A stretch of 64,000 bases of DNA from DASXMT01 sp963755985. Its GTDB lineage: Bacteria > Actinomycetota > Acidimicrobiia > Acidimicrobiales > RAAP-2. The stretch spans positions 62,001-126,000 of the forward strand of contig CAVWLO010000004.1 of NCBI GenBank assembly GCA_963755985.1. Reading direction: 5' to 3'. Positions 7,803-16,692 of the stretch are shown here, in pieces; the first letter of the stretch is position 1, and each line of letters begins with the position of its first letter. The notes below the pieces were generated by a model. That model worked only from the letters and a program-made list of their open reading frames with translations, had not been told where the DNA came from and ran no database searches. A program made the position numbers and the translations under genes.

Positions 7803-9365
7803 GCGGGGTCGTGTCGGTCGGTGCCGGCGGGGTCGTGTCGGTCGGTGCCGGCGGGGTCGTGTCGGTCGGTGCCGGCGGGGTCGTGTCGGTCGGTGCCGGC
7901 GGGGTCGTGTCGGTCGGTGCCGGCGGGGTCGTGTCGGTCGGTCGGGTGCCGGCGGGGTCGTGTCGGTCGGTGCCGGCGGGGTCGTGTCGGTCGGTGCCGG
8001 CGGGGTCGTGTCGGTCGGTGCCGGCGGGGTCGTGTCGGTCGGTGCCGGCGGGGTCGTGTCGGTCGGTGCCGGCGGGGTCGTGTCGGTCGGTGCCGGCGGG
8101 GTCGTGTCGGTCGGTGCCGGCGGGGTCGTGTCGGTCGGTGCCGGCGGGGTCGTGTCGGTCGGTGCCGGCGGGGTCGTGTCGGTCGGTGCCGGCGGGGTCG
8201 TGTCGGTCGGTGCCGGCGTCTGGTTCACCGGCGCACCGGCGGTGCCCGCGCCTCCTTGACCGCCAACGATCAGGGGTTGACCGGCATAGATCAGGTTCGG
8301 GTCGGTGATGTTGTTCGCCGCCACCAGGGCCTGCACCGTCGTGCCGAAGCGTTCGGCGATGGCGCTCAGGGTGTCGCCTGGTTGGACCGTGTATGTGGTT
8401 GCGCCCCCTCCCAGCACAACAAAGGACTGACCGGCGTAGATCAGGTTCGGGTCGGTGATGTTGTTCGTCGCGACCAGGGCCTGCACAGTGGTGCCGAAGC
8501 GTTCGGCGATGGCGCTCAGGGTGTCGCCTGGCTGGACCGTGTAGTTCGTCGAGGCGGATTCGGTGGTGAAGACCGTCGAGACGGGCTGGCTCATAGAGGC
8601 GGTGAGTGCGTAGGTAGCGTGCGCGTTCGGTGATGTAGCGGCAGAAGCGGTACCCGCGACCGCAACGGCGGACGTGGTAGCGACGACAGAAACTGCGACT
8701 GTACGCAGGGACTGCCTGCTCAACAGGGCAAGAAGCTTCCCCACCAGTCGCAGTAGCGCCAGTCGAAACCGTCCAAGGGAGGGGCTCTTGGCCAGTTGCT
8801 CAGCAAACCCCGCGAGGAGGTTGAACATACAGCCGGCGACACCGGCCCAAAGGACCTGCGTGATCGCCCAGCGGTCAAGCAGGGGCGGACCAGACTGCGG
8901 GTCCTGCTTGTTTACGCCCGGGAGGGACTCCTCGAGGCGCACCTGGCGGACGAACGACCACACTTCTTCCGCTTCGCACCAGGCAGGAGGCGAGGGAAAC
9001 GCCATCTCTCGCTCTGCGTCACGATTGCGCAGGCGAATGAGGTGACACACATACAGGGCGAGCCATCCGGCCAGCAAGGCGCCGGCCGTCAGGAAGGCAA
9101 CGGTCCCAGAGATCAGGCCCACTGCAAGCGTAAGGATGGTGGTACCCCCGAGAACTGCCAGCATCCGACGGCGTCGGGAGAGAGCTTGCGCTCTCAGAGA
9201 TCGCTCGATATTCGATGTATCGAGGCCGACAGACGATGGTGATCGCTCCTCCACCGGGGGACTCTCCTTGTCCCACTGGCCCAGATCCGAATCGGATGCG
9301 ATTGATGGACGCGGACCAACTGCAGTTAACGCCACGAATTCGAGCCTCCCTGAGATTCTGCTCAA
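7704..9365 (-). CDS. LysM-repeat cell-wall-binding protein, C-terminus frameshifted
   Basis: As encoded, 553 residues. Residues 60-115 hold an Arg-rich stop and two hydrophobic helices; residues 205-243 look like a second signal-peptide-like segment ending AGTASAA. Two almost identical LysM domains follow (about 275-318 and 325-367, each with YTVQPGDTLSAIAERFGTT), which bind peptidoglycan. Then come about eleven PTDTTPPA repeats. A 5-nt insertion at 7943-7947 shifts the frame to RPTRPRRH repeats and an early stop, disconnecting the M23 domain. A GTG at 8744 could give a conventional secreted LysM protein without the N-terminal membrane part. Confidence 0.75.
   Translation of the reverse strand: MSRISGRLEFVALTAVGPRPSIASDSDLGQWDKESPPVEERSPSSVGLDTSNIERSLRAQALSRRRRMLAVLGGTTILTLAVGLISGTVAFLTAGALLAGWLALYVCHLIRLRNRDAEREMAFPSPPAWCEAEEVWSFVRQVRLEESLPGVNKQDPQSGPPLLDRWAITQVLWAGVAGCMFNLLAGFAEQLAKSPSLGRFRLALLRLVGKLLALLSRQSLRTVAVSVVATTSAVAVAGTASAATSPNAHATYALTASMSQPVSTVFTTESASTNYTVQPGDTLSAIAERFGTTVQALVATNNITDPNLIYAGQSFVVLGGGATTYTVQPGDTLSAIAERFGTTVQALVAANNITDPNLIYAGQPLIVGGQGGAGTAGAPVNQTPAPTDTTPPAPTDTTPPAPTDTTPPAPTDTTPPAPTDTTPPAPTDTTPPAPTDTTPPAPTDTTPPAPTDTTPPAPTDTTPPAPTDTTPPAPDRPTRPRRHRPTRPRRHRPTRPRRHRPTRPRRHRPTRPRRHRPTRPRRTDHTTPPAPTTRPRRHRSAPAAGDCRFRSST
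7751..8220. repeat. 24-bp minisatellite encoding PTDTTPPA, about 19 units
   Basis: Units of GGTGCCGGCGGGGTCGTGTC plus GGTC (plus-strand reading) repeat head to tail. Most copies are identical. A 5-nt insertion (CGGGT, 7943-7947) breaks the reading frame, and three single-base losses lie between about 7769 and 7801; those three cancel one another. The array is the Pro/Thr linker between the LysM domains and the M23 domain. Confidence 0.95.
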
Positions 9366-9849
9366 TGGTGAGCGTTGCGAGCGGGCTCAGGACCATCCGA
9401 CAGGTCTGGCACGCTCCAACGACAAAGGGTAGTGGGACATGTCACGGAATGCCAGCCTTCCCGACGGCCGAACAGCCACGGGACCGCTCTATTCCCTCCC
9501 GGCCTTTGCGGGCGGCCGCATCGCCCGAGGGCGACGGCGGTTGCTCGCGATTTGGGTGGATGGCCACGCCTCGAACCCCATCGCCGTGGGCGGACAAGGC
9601 CTACTCCTGCTGGCCGCAGGGGGTGCTGATCGAGCCTCGGCGATCCGATGCGGTCGGATCTGGCCCACCACCTTGCCCCTCGCGCCTCACGCCTCACGAA
9701 GCGGATCCTCGTACCCATCTGTGGCGCCTCGGTAGGCGCTGAGTCTTTCGAGTCAGGAAATATGGCGGTGGGATGTCGAGAACCCTCGGGCGGCTTCGTC
9801 CCCGGAGCGAACACGGCCACAATGGGCCGTACCCACCAAGGAGAACACG
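9366..9849. other. 484-nt intergenic region, no supportable gene
   Basis: The region separates the start of the LysM gene from the DGPF/sigma pair. Open frames exist (for example 9439-9735 on the plus strand) but they lack recognisable motifs and are typical of spurious frames in high-GC DNA. The 3' part must hold the promoter of the DGPF-sigma operon; the ribosome-binding site AAGGAGAA is at about 9838-9845. Confidence 0.5.
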
Positions 9850-10257
9850 ATGGCCAAGTACCTGCTGCTCAAGCACTACCGGGGGGCGCCGGCGCCGATC
9901 AACAACGTGCCGATGGACCAGTGGACGCCGGAGGAGGTTTCGGCCCACATAAAGTACATGCAGGACTTCGCCGCTCGTCTCGAGGGCACCGGCGAGTTCG
10001 TCGACAGCCAGGCGCTCTCCCCGGAGGGCACGTTCGTCAGCTACGACGGCGAGGGGCGGCCGCCGGTCACCGACGGCCCGTTCGCGGAGACCAAGGACCT
10101 GATCGCCGGCTGGATGGTCATCGATGTCGAGACGTACGAGCGGGCGCTCGAGCTGGCTGGCGAGTTGTCCGCGGCTCCGGGTGCGGGTGGGAAGCCGATC
10201 CACGAGTGGCTCGAGGTGCGTCCGTTCCTGGCCGCGCCCCCCACCATCACGGAATGA
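9850..10257 (+). CDS. YCII-related (DGPF) domain protein
   Basis: A 135-residue protein of the YCII/DGPF family. The diagnostic motif VTDGPFAETKDLIAGW is at about residues 75-90, preceded by KYLLLKHYRG at the N-terminus. A strong AAGGAGAA lies just before the ATG. The stop overlaps the start of the downstream sigma-factor gene (ATGA). DGPF proteins are the conserved genomic partner of ECF42 sigma factors; they are dimeric ferredoxin-like folds whose biochemical role is not established. Co-translation with the sigma factor is expected. Confidence 0.93.
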   Translation: MAKYLLLKHYRGAPAPINNVPMDQWTPEEVSAHIKYMQDFAARLEGTGEFVDSQALSPEGTFVSYDGEGRPPVTDGPFAETKDLIAGWMVIDVETYERALELAGELSAAPGAGGKPIHEWLEVRPFLAAPPTITE

Positions 10258-11408
10258 CGCCGGTGGACGAGGCCGTGCTTCGGACCCTCACCCCCACCGT
10301 GATTGGCATCCTCGTCCGTCGCGGAGCCGACTTCGCGGCGGCCGAGGATGCCGTGCAGGACGCCCTGATCGAGGCCGTGCGCCTGTGGCCGGATGACCCG
10401 CCACGGGACCCCAAGGGCTGGCTGGTCACCGTGGCTTGGCGTAAGTTCCTCGATGCCGCCCGCGCCGATACCTCCCGACGGCATCGCGAGGTGCGCGTCG
10501 AGGGCGAGCCGATGCCCGGCACGGTCGACGTGGTGGACGACACCCTCCAGCTGTACTTCCTGTGCGCGCACCCGTCCCTGACACCGGCCTCGGCCGTCGC
10601 CCTCACGCTGCGCGCCGTCGGCGGCCTGACCACGCGTCAGATCGCGCAGGCCTACCTCGTGCCGGAGGCGACCATGGCCCAGCGGATCAGCAGGGCCAAG
10701 CGGACCGTCTCGGGCGTTCGGTTCAACCAGCCCGGTGACGTCGCCACGGTGCTGCGCGTGCTCTATCTGGTCTTCAACGAGGGCTACTCCGGCGACGTCG
10801 ACCTCGCCAGCGAGGCGATCCGGCTCACTCGCCAGCTGGCGGCCAAGACCAACCATGAGGAAGTCGCGGGCCTGCTGGCGCTCATGCTGCTCCACCACGC
10901 ACGGCGCCCGGCACGGACGGGCCCCGACGGCAGGCTCGTGCCTCTGGCCGAGCAGGACCGCACCCTTTGGAATACCCGCATGATCGCCGAGGGCGTCGAC
11001 GTGCTCCAGACAGCCCTCACCCGCGACCGCCTGGGCGAGTTCCAGACCCAGGCCGCCATCGCCGCGCTCCACGCCGACGCCCTGAGGGCCGAGGAGACCG
11101 ACTGGATGCAGATCGTCGAGTGGTACGACGAACTGGTGCGCCTCACCGACAGCCCGGTAGCCCGCCTCAACCGGGCCGTCGCCGTCGGCGAGGCCGATGG
11201 CCCCCGGGCCGGTCTGATCGCCCTGGCGGGGCTCGACCCCGCCTTACCCCGCCACGCCGCCGTGGCCGCGTACCTACACGAGCGTGACGGTGACCCAGTC
11301 ACGGCAGCACGGCTCTACGCCGAAGCCGCCCGATCAGCGCCCAATCTCCCCGAACGCGACCACCTCACGCAACAGGCGGCACGGCTCAACGTGGAACTGC
11401 GAACGTGA
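10254..11408 (+). CDS. ECF42-type RNA polymerase sigma factor with C-terminal TPR-like domain
   Basis: A 384-residue sigma factor. Sigma region 2 is near residues 10-80 (GADFAAAEDAVQDALIEA and WLVTVAWRKFLDAARAD) and region 4 near 110-170 (LTTRQIAQAYLVPEATMAQRI). A DUF6596-type segment VLRVLYLVFNEGYSGD follows, then a long helical C-terminal part with TPR-like repeats (AVGEADGPRAGLIALAGLDP, AAARLYAEAARSAP-like). This layout is that of ECF42 factors, which have no anti-sigma factor and use the C-terminal extension for control. Coupled to the DGPF gene by a 4-nt overlap. Confidence 0.92.
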   Translation: MTPVDEAVLRTLTPTVIGILVRRGADFAAAEDAVQDALIEAVRLWPDDPPRDPKGWLVTVAWRKFLDAARADTSRRHREVRVEGEPMPGTVDVVDDTLQLYFLCAHPSLTPASAVALTLRAVGGLTTRQIAQAYLVPEATMAQRISRAKRTVSGVRFNQPGDVATVLRVLYLVFNEGYSGDVDLASEAIRLTRQLAAKTNHEEVAGLLALMLLHHARRPARTGPDGRLVPLAEQDRTLWNTRMIAEGVDVLQTALTRDRLGEFQTQAAIAALHADALRAEETDWMQIVEWYDELVRLTDSPVARLNRAVAVGEADGPRAGLIALAGLDPALPRHAAVAAYLHERDGDPVTAARLYAEAARSAPNLPERDHLTQQAARLNVELRT

Positions 11409-11724
11409 GCGGCTGGCGGGCGAGCAACTCACCAACCCGACCAGGGACGGTGCTTACCGGGTTGACTGGCCAGACCACGAAATTCGCATGTGGAGCACAC
11501 GGCCAGCTTCGAGAAGGATACTGAGGTGTCCCCGTTCGAGCTGCCCAGGATCTCTCGAGGGGCGGTGGCGGACAGCGATACCCCCGTTTCGGAGCGTCAA
11601 ACCTGGATGCCCGCACTACCGCGCGATGTCGATGACTTGGCGAGAGATGGCTACTCGACCTGGGCCGACCGCTTCAGCCCGGTAGGGTCGCTTCCTGGCT
11701 TGCCACCCCCGCAAGGGACCGTGC
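11409..11724. other. 316-nt convergent intergenic region, nothing identified
   Basis: The region lies between the stop of the sigma factor and the stop of the convergent beta-propeller gene. Short open frames on both strands carry no motif. No strong hairpin with a long stem was noticed. Confidence 0.5.
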
Positions 11725-13005
11725 CTATGGCACGACGATGGAGGATATGTCGAGGTCCTGATTCCTATCGGCCACGAATCGGAACGGGCTTGCTTGATCG
11801 GTCTGAGCGTCGACAAGGACATCCACGGCTGGGACAGTCGATCCGAACGGCGTAAGTCCGCCAGTGATCAAGTGGCGGCTGTCGGGCAACCACTGTGCCC
11901 AGTGGACAGACTCTCCAACGTAGACGGAGACGCCGTTGACCAACGTCAGCGAACCGGACCGTGTGTTGACGATCGCGAGTTGGGCAGTCGGATCTCCGTG
12001 GATATCACCGGCATTGGCAAACGCGGCGAGTTGGTGTCCATCGGGAGAGAAGCCACCGCCCCAGAGGAAGCCGCCGATCGGGCTGGCCACCATCCGTGAC
12101 GAGTAATTTGCCGTGTTGGTGATCCTCAGTGTGCAACTCTTCGAAGTCTCACAGGTGGCCGGATTCCAAGCGATCAGGCTGGTCCGTGCGCCTGGTGCCG
12201 TGTAGGTGGCGGTCACCTGCCAGAACTTGCCCACAATCCTCACCCGCCCCGTGGAGGGACTCCAGATGCCGAGCGTTCTGTTCTGGGCGGGTCCAGGCCA
12301 CGACGCCACCACAATGCCGTTGGCGACCACCGGCGTCGGGTCGGTGTTGAGATCAGGGTTTAGCGGGAACCACCCGTCAGGGAGTGTAAGGGTTTGACCC
12401 TTCGGGGTGCCGTCGAGCCAGTACTCCGTGAGGTGCCTTTCATTGGTCTCCACGTAGATGAAGGTTCGGTCGACTGAGGCCATGACCTGAGTGCCAGGTG
12501 CAATCGGCTCGGTTCGTCCCGTTGCCGGATCGAATCCGAACACCTCGGGGTTCGGATTCGGTAACGCCGACCCATTCGGATTTGTTAGTTGCGACCCGTC
12601 CGGGTTGGTCAGTTGCGACCGAACCCAAAAGACCCGACCGCCCGCCGTCACGAGCGGCGCATTTGGGTCGGCATCGGCCTGGGCCACGACCCGTTGGCTG
12701 AACCCGGAGAGGTCACCGAGGTGGAGCTGGCCAGCCTCGTCGACCCAGGCGACCTGTGGGACAACGGCTCTACCAGGGAACGGATGGGTCTGTGATGTTG
12801 TTGCCGTCGGCGCTCTGTTTGGCGGTGGTCGCACAGCTCTCCTTGGACTGGAGATCACGACCGCGCTGATCAACCCAGCGATCAAAACGACTAAGAGTAT
12901 CCCTCCGATGAGCCATCTCCGGTGCCGGCGTTGTCGCGCCTCTTTGAAGAGGACCTCGGGTTCCTGACGGGCTGGCTCAGTTGGGGTCTCGACGAGCTGA
13001 GTCAT
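11725..13005 (-). CDS. membrane-anchored beta-propeller-like protein
   Basis: A 426-residue type II membrane protein. The cytoplasmic N-terminus contains VLFKEARQRRHRRWLIGG, directly followed by one transmembrane helix (about 33-52) and a Pro-rich linker. The external part has blades resembling TolB/WD40 repeats: WVDEAGQLHLGDLSG, GIWSPSTGRVRIVG, LWGGGFSPDGHQLAAFA and WLPDSRHLITGG. The segment NPDGSQLTNPNGSALPNPNP is a short internal repeat. It is the last gene of a three-gene operon with a GntR regulator and a SecD-head-like protein that shares its N-terminal module. Function unknown. Confidence 0.75.
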   Translation of the reverse strand: MTQLVETPTEPARQEPEVLFKEARQRRHRRWLIGGILLVVLIAGLISAVVISSPRRAVRPPPNRAPTATTSQTHPFPGRAVVPQVAWVDEAGQLHLGDLSGFSQRVVAQADADPNAPLVTAGGRVFWVRSQLTNPDGSQLTNPNGSALPNPNPEVFGFDPATGRTEPIAPGTQVMASVDRTFIYVETNERHLTEYWLDGTPKGQTLTLPDGWFPLNPDLNTDPTPVVANGIVVASWPGPAQNRTLGIWSPSTGRVRIVGKFWQVTATYTAPGARTSLIAWNPATCETSKSCTLRITNTANYSSRMVASPIGGFLWGGGFSPDGHQLAAFANAGDIHGDPTAQLAIVNTRSGSLTLVNGVSVYVGESVHWAQWLPDSRHLITGGLTPFGSTVPAVDVLVDAQTDQASPFRFVADRNQDLDISSIVVP

Positions 13006-13036
13006 CTCGCCCTCGTTGCGGGGAGGAGAGACGCGC

Positions 13037-13384
13037 TCACGGCATGGTCTCGATCATCCTGATGACCTCTTCGCGCCGATAGCCCTCGCGGCGTGCAAAT
13101 TCCATGAGCGCTCGGATCTGCTCGAGCACAGCGCTGCGCTGGGGCGTGCCAGCCACCGTGATGCCACGACCGCGTTGGAATTCCAGGAGTCCTTCGTCGC
13201 GAAGCATGTGCATCGCTCGAAGGACGGTGTTCTTGTTGACGCCCAAGACGGCGGCAATGTCCTTGACCAGTGGGAGCCGTTCCCCCGGGCCGGCTTCACC
13301 CTCTGCGATTGCCCGGCGGATCTCTGCAGCCACCTGGTCGTGCAGCGCCACCGGTTCGGACCGATCGACATTGAACCGCAACAT
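13037..13384 (-). CDS. GntR family (YtrA-like) transcriptional regulator
   Basis: A 115-residue short GntR protein. The winged helix-turn-helix occupies residues 10-75 (VALHDQVAAEIRRAIAEGE, GERLPLVKDIAAVLGVNKNT and HMLRDEGLLEFQRGRG). Only a short helical tail follows, as in the YtrA subfamily, which usually lacks a ligand domain and controls neighbouring membrane-protein genes. The ATG at 13384 is chosen since the upstream frame overlaps the previous gene. It sits 13 nt after the SecD-head-like gene and 31 nt before the propeller gene, so it is likely an operon autoregulator. Confidence 0.9.
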   Translation of the reverse strand: MLRFNVDRSEPVALHDQVAAEIRRAIAEGEAGPGERLPLVKDIAAVLGVNKNTVLRAMHMLRDEGLLEFQRGRGITVAGTPQRSAVLEQIRALMEFARREGYRREEVIRMIETMP

Positions 13385-13397
13385 GGTCGGCACTGTT

Positions 13398-14216
13398 CTA
13401 GAGCTGGGCGGCCAGCGACTTGGCCTGGTGTTCGGTGAGCCCTCCAGAGATTTGCATCCGGCCCTCGAACGAGGTGAACGACGACTGGAGGGGTTGAGTG
13501 ATCGGTGCCGAGATGACTCTGCTATTGAGCACAATGCCGATCATGGCGTGGAACTGCGTTCGTGCCAAGGCATCCCACTGCGAAGCACCGTGACTATTGA
13601 GGACGATATTGACGAGCCACTGCCCGTCGACGCGTTGAACGGAAGCCGATTTGATTGCCCCGCCGGTCAGGCCAGCAGGTCCAAGTACGAAGCGGCCCTG
13701 GGTCGAGGACAAGCCAGGTAGGAGCACTGTGCGGTTCGGGCCGACACTTCTTGGTGAAGTGGAGGCGTACGTTGCGAACTGGGGGTCGGCGGGGATGCTG
13801 AGCGTGCCGGCGTAGCCGTTGGCGAATGGCTCTATTCCGATGTTCGCTGCTGTCAGCGCCGACGACGGTGCGCAAGTGGGCAGTGCCCCTGTGGTTGCAG
13901 TGAGCCCAGTCGGTAACGTCAACGGCGGTGCGAAACAAAGCACCGGGCGCACGCTGAACGTTGGCCCTGACCCAGCTGCGGGTTGGGCTGAAGATGGAAC
14001 AGCTACCGATGGCGAAGGCCCCTGGTTCGCTTGACCAACCATCGCACTGAGGACGATCCCGAAGGCGGCGATTACGAGCATCGACACGATTCCCGAGATC
14101 AACCACCTGCGCCGGCGCCGTCGTCTCGCTTCTTGAAACAGAAGCTGCGCCTCATCGACTTGGGTTGTCTCAACCGGCGAGTCGACGATCGTCACCGGCG
14201 AGTCGACGATCGTCAT
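13398..14216 (-). CDS. membrane-anchored protein with SecD P1-head-like domain
   Basis: A 272-residue protein. A duplicated N-terminal heptad (TIVDSPV twice, from a 21-bp direct repeat) is followed by LLFQEARRRRRRRWLISG, one transmembrane helix (about 40-62), a Pro/Ser linker and an external domain of about 190 residues. Near the end, AMIGIVLNSRVISAPITQPL and MQISGGLTEHQAKSLAAQL match the head of the P1 domain of SecD. No further SecD helices exist, so it is not a translocase. The basic N-terminal module is shared with the propeller protein downstream. First gene of the operon. Confidence 0.75.
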   Translation of the reverse strand: MTIVDSPVTIVDSPVETTQVDEAQLLFQEARRRRRRRWLISGIVSMLVIAAFGIVLSAMVGQANQGPSPSVAVPSSAQPAAGSGPTFSVRPVLCFAPPLTLPTGLTATTGALPTCAPSSALTAANIGIEPFANGYAGTLSIPADPQFATYASTSPRSVGPNRTVLLPGLSSTQGRFVLGPAGLTGGAIKSASVQRVDGQWLVNIVLNSHGASQWDALARTQFHAMIGIVLNSRVISAPITQPLQSSFTSFEGRMQISGGLTEHQAKSLAAQL

Positions 14217-14248
14217 GTTTGGCCGGCCGCTGGGTGCAACATGGAACT

Positions 14249-14277
14249 ACTATGACTAGTACTATGTTGGATGTCAA
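14249..14277 (-). promoter_or_regulatory. sigma70-type promoter of the GntR operon with overlapping operator-like motif
   Basis: On the minus strand TTGACA (14277-14272) is followed after exactly 17 bp by CATAGT (14254-14249), about 32 nt before the first ATG. The spacer contains the 8-bp palindrome TAGTACTA and an overlapping ACTAGT. TAGTAC-type motifs are typical of YtrA-like GntR operators, so autoregulation by the GntR encoded in the operon is likely; this is inference. Confidence 0.65.
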
Positions 14278-14504
14278 GGTTGACCGGATGCGATCGACGG
14301 CACTCTCTAACCAGCCGACGATCGCGCCTCTCGGCCTCTCCGCTCGCGCTTCGCCCACGTGGGCTTGGGACGGCAGTACGAGCTGACGCCTGATCTTGGA
14401 GGATGCCTCGCCGAGCCGAGAGCGGGCTTTGTCGAGGATCTCGTCGGCGGGTTTGGTCCAGACAGCACACCGCCGGTGTGCCCCGTCGCCGGTACTCTTG
14501 CGAA

Positions 14505-15053
<549 letters not shown>

Positions 15054-15450
15054 CGGTCCCACCGCGGCGGCCCACAACAACGCCTTGGCCGGGGGCACCT
15101 CCCGAGCCGGCGCGGGTTGCGAACGAGCACGCCCCTCCAGCTCAACCCGCTGTCCACCCGTCATCCAAAGCCCAAGCCGCAGCCACCATTCCGCCCACAC
15201 TCCGACAGATCCCTACGTAGGCGACACTCCCACTAGCCCTGTCGAGGGTCGGTGCTGATCGTTGGTACACCAGGGCCGGGCGTGCGCCAGGAATCAGGCA
15301 CGCCCCGGATACGAGATCATGCACGGGGCAGCCCTCCACTCACTTGCCCCCGCATCACCAATCGCTGACGTTCTTGCTCTGAAGGGCTGGGCGCCCTGCT
15401 CGGACGGTGCCCGTCGGTGCCCCAAGCGAACCTCCTACGGACTCTCGTCG
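15054..15450. other. 397-nt intergenic region, no supportable gene
   Basis: This gap separates the reductase gene from the stop of the convergent kinase gene. A minus-strand open frame (14967-15200) and a plus-strand one (15262-15552) overlap real genes and have no recognisable motif. Nothing else stands out. Confidence 0.45.
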
Positions 15451-15978
15451 CTACCTGGCGAGCAGCAACCGACCTTCAGAAAAGAATTCGAGCACCTTGG
15501 ATGCAGTTTGCTCTGCCGTGAGGTTGGAAGAGTCCAGCACGTGATCGTCTGAGCCTCCTTGCTCCACGAACACTTGATGCATCAATGCGACCGGATGGGG
15601 GTTCACAAGGTCCCGATCACCTGTTCTTTCCCTAGCTCGTTGAAGGGCAACCTCTTTGGAGGGGCGCAGGACGATGTAGTGAACCGACAACTCATGTGAT
15701 AGGTGGCCGAGCCATCGCTCCAGGAACCAAGGGCCGATGATGCCATCGACAACAACGAGATACCCACCACGTGCATACGCGGCCGCGGCGGCGGCAGTCG
15801 CATCGACGACTACTTCATTTTGATGCTCAGACTCCGCCTGCCACGGGGGGAGGTAACCCCGTCGGATGGCGTGATGAAAGTCATCACCCACTAAAAGGAC
15901 CGAGTCATCAAAATGGTCGGCCACCATCCGAGCGACGGTGCTCTTCCCTGCGCCAGGGGGCCCTGTGACAATGACCAT
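15451..15978 (-). CDS. AAA/P-loop small-molecule kinase-like protein
   Basis: A 175-residue P-loop protein. MVIVTGPPGAGKSTVARMV carries Walker A at residues 6-14, LVGDDFHHAIRRGYLPPW resembles the substrate region of shikimate/gluconate kinase-like and chloramphenicol phosphotransferase-like enzymes, GGYLVVVDGIIGPWFL gives the Walker B-like strand, and QRARERTGDRDL holds the lid arginines. The start at 15978 is placed directly before the P-loop strand; an upstream GTG could add a few residues. Substrate unknown; a phosphotransferase acting on a small molecule is the safest reading. Confidence 0.82.
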   Translation of the reverse strand: MVIVTGPPGAGKSTVARMVADHFDDSVLLVGDDFHHAIRRGYLPPWQAESEHQNEVVVDATAAAAAAYARGGYLVVVDGIIGPWFLERWLGHLSHELSVHYIVLRPSKEVALQRARERTGDRDLVNPHPVALMHQVFVEQGGSDDHVLDSSNLTAEQTASKVLEFFSEGRLLLAR

Positions 15979-16265
15979 GGAACCCGGGATCGCCGCCACC
16001 GCCCAAGTCTTGCATCCCTGGTGGATGAGACGCTTCGATCGGGCTCTTGGGTCGGGGGTAATCGCCGTTCCAGCCCAGGTAGCCGAATTCGACGGCTGCA
16101 TCGATGACCCGTTAGTAGCAACGCAGCAACTGCTTGAAGTTTCGCAACAGATTCTGCCCTCCAGACCGACTCCAGGCCGCGAGATTGCCCCGGGCCGAAC
16201 CGCCACTGGTATGGGCCAGCAGGAGCGTCCCGAATGGGGAACCCTCTACTGAGGGTCCCAGCCGG

Positions 16266-16664
16266 CTACGACGGCGCCCGCCGGGCGCCCATGACGGATA
16301 GCCGGTGCAAGCGCGGGTCGGTGCTCCTGGCGCGCTCCGCGGCGACAACGGTTTGGTGAAGGAGGACAGCAATGGTCATCGGTCCAACACCACCCGGAAC
16401 CGCCGTCAGGAGGCTGGCCGTGGCGAGTGCCTCGTCGAAGGCCACATCGCCGACGTTGCCGGCGTTGTAGCCGGCGTCGATCACCACAGCGCCGGGTTTG
16501 AGCCATTCGCCGCGCACGAACTGGGGCCGCCCGACCGCCGCTACCACTAGGTCGGCGGTCGGCACAATCTCGGGAAGCCCACGGGTTTGGGAGTGGCAGA
16601 AGGTCACCGTCGCATCCCGTTGGAGCCCATGCGAAAAGAACCCGGTCAGGTGGGTCGGGTCCAA
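16266..16664 (-). pseudogene. folD: truncated folD remnant (C-terminal NADP-binding half)
   Basis: About 132 codons match only the C-terminal half of methylenetetrahydrofolate dehydrogenase/cyclohydrolase: ATVTFCHSQTRGL, DLVVAAVGRPQFV, KPGAVVIDAGYNAGNVGDVAF and TAVPGGVGPMTIAVLL are all FolD signatures. The complete enzyme has about 285 residues; the N-terminal catalytic domain (with the essential Lys and the GRS motif) is missing, and the region where it should be encoded is occupied by a divergent acetyltransferase gene. The fragment is therefore taken as a relic of a rearrangement, not a working enzyme. Confidence 0.8.
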
Positions 16665-16692
16665 TCAGCGGCTTCGCGGGCAAACTGGCGGG

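Noticed and set aside
7751..8220. CRISPR-like array
   Set aside because: Units are contiguous 24-bp copies with no unique spacers and encode a Pro/Thr linker.
9439..9735. Possible small plus-strand gene (98 aa) upstream of the DGPF gene
   Set aside because: No family motif, weak ribosome-binding site, competing frames on both strands.
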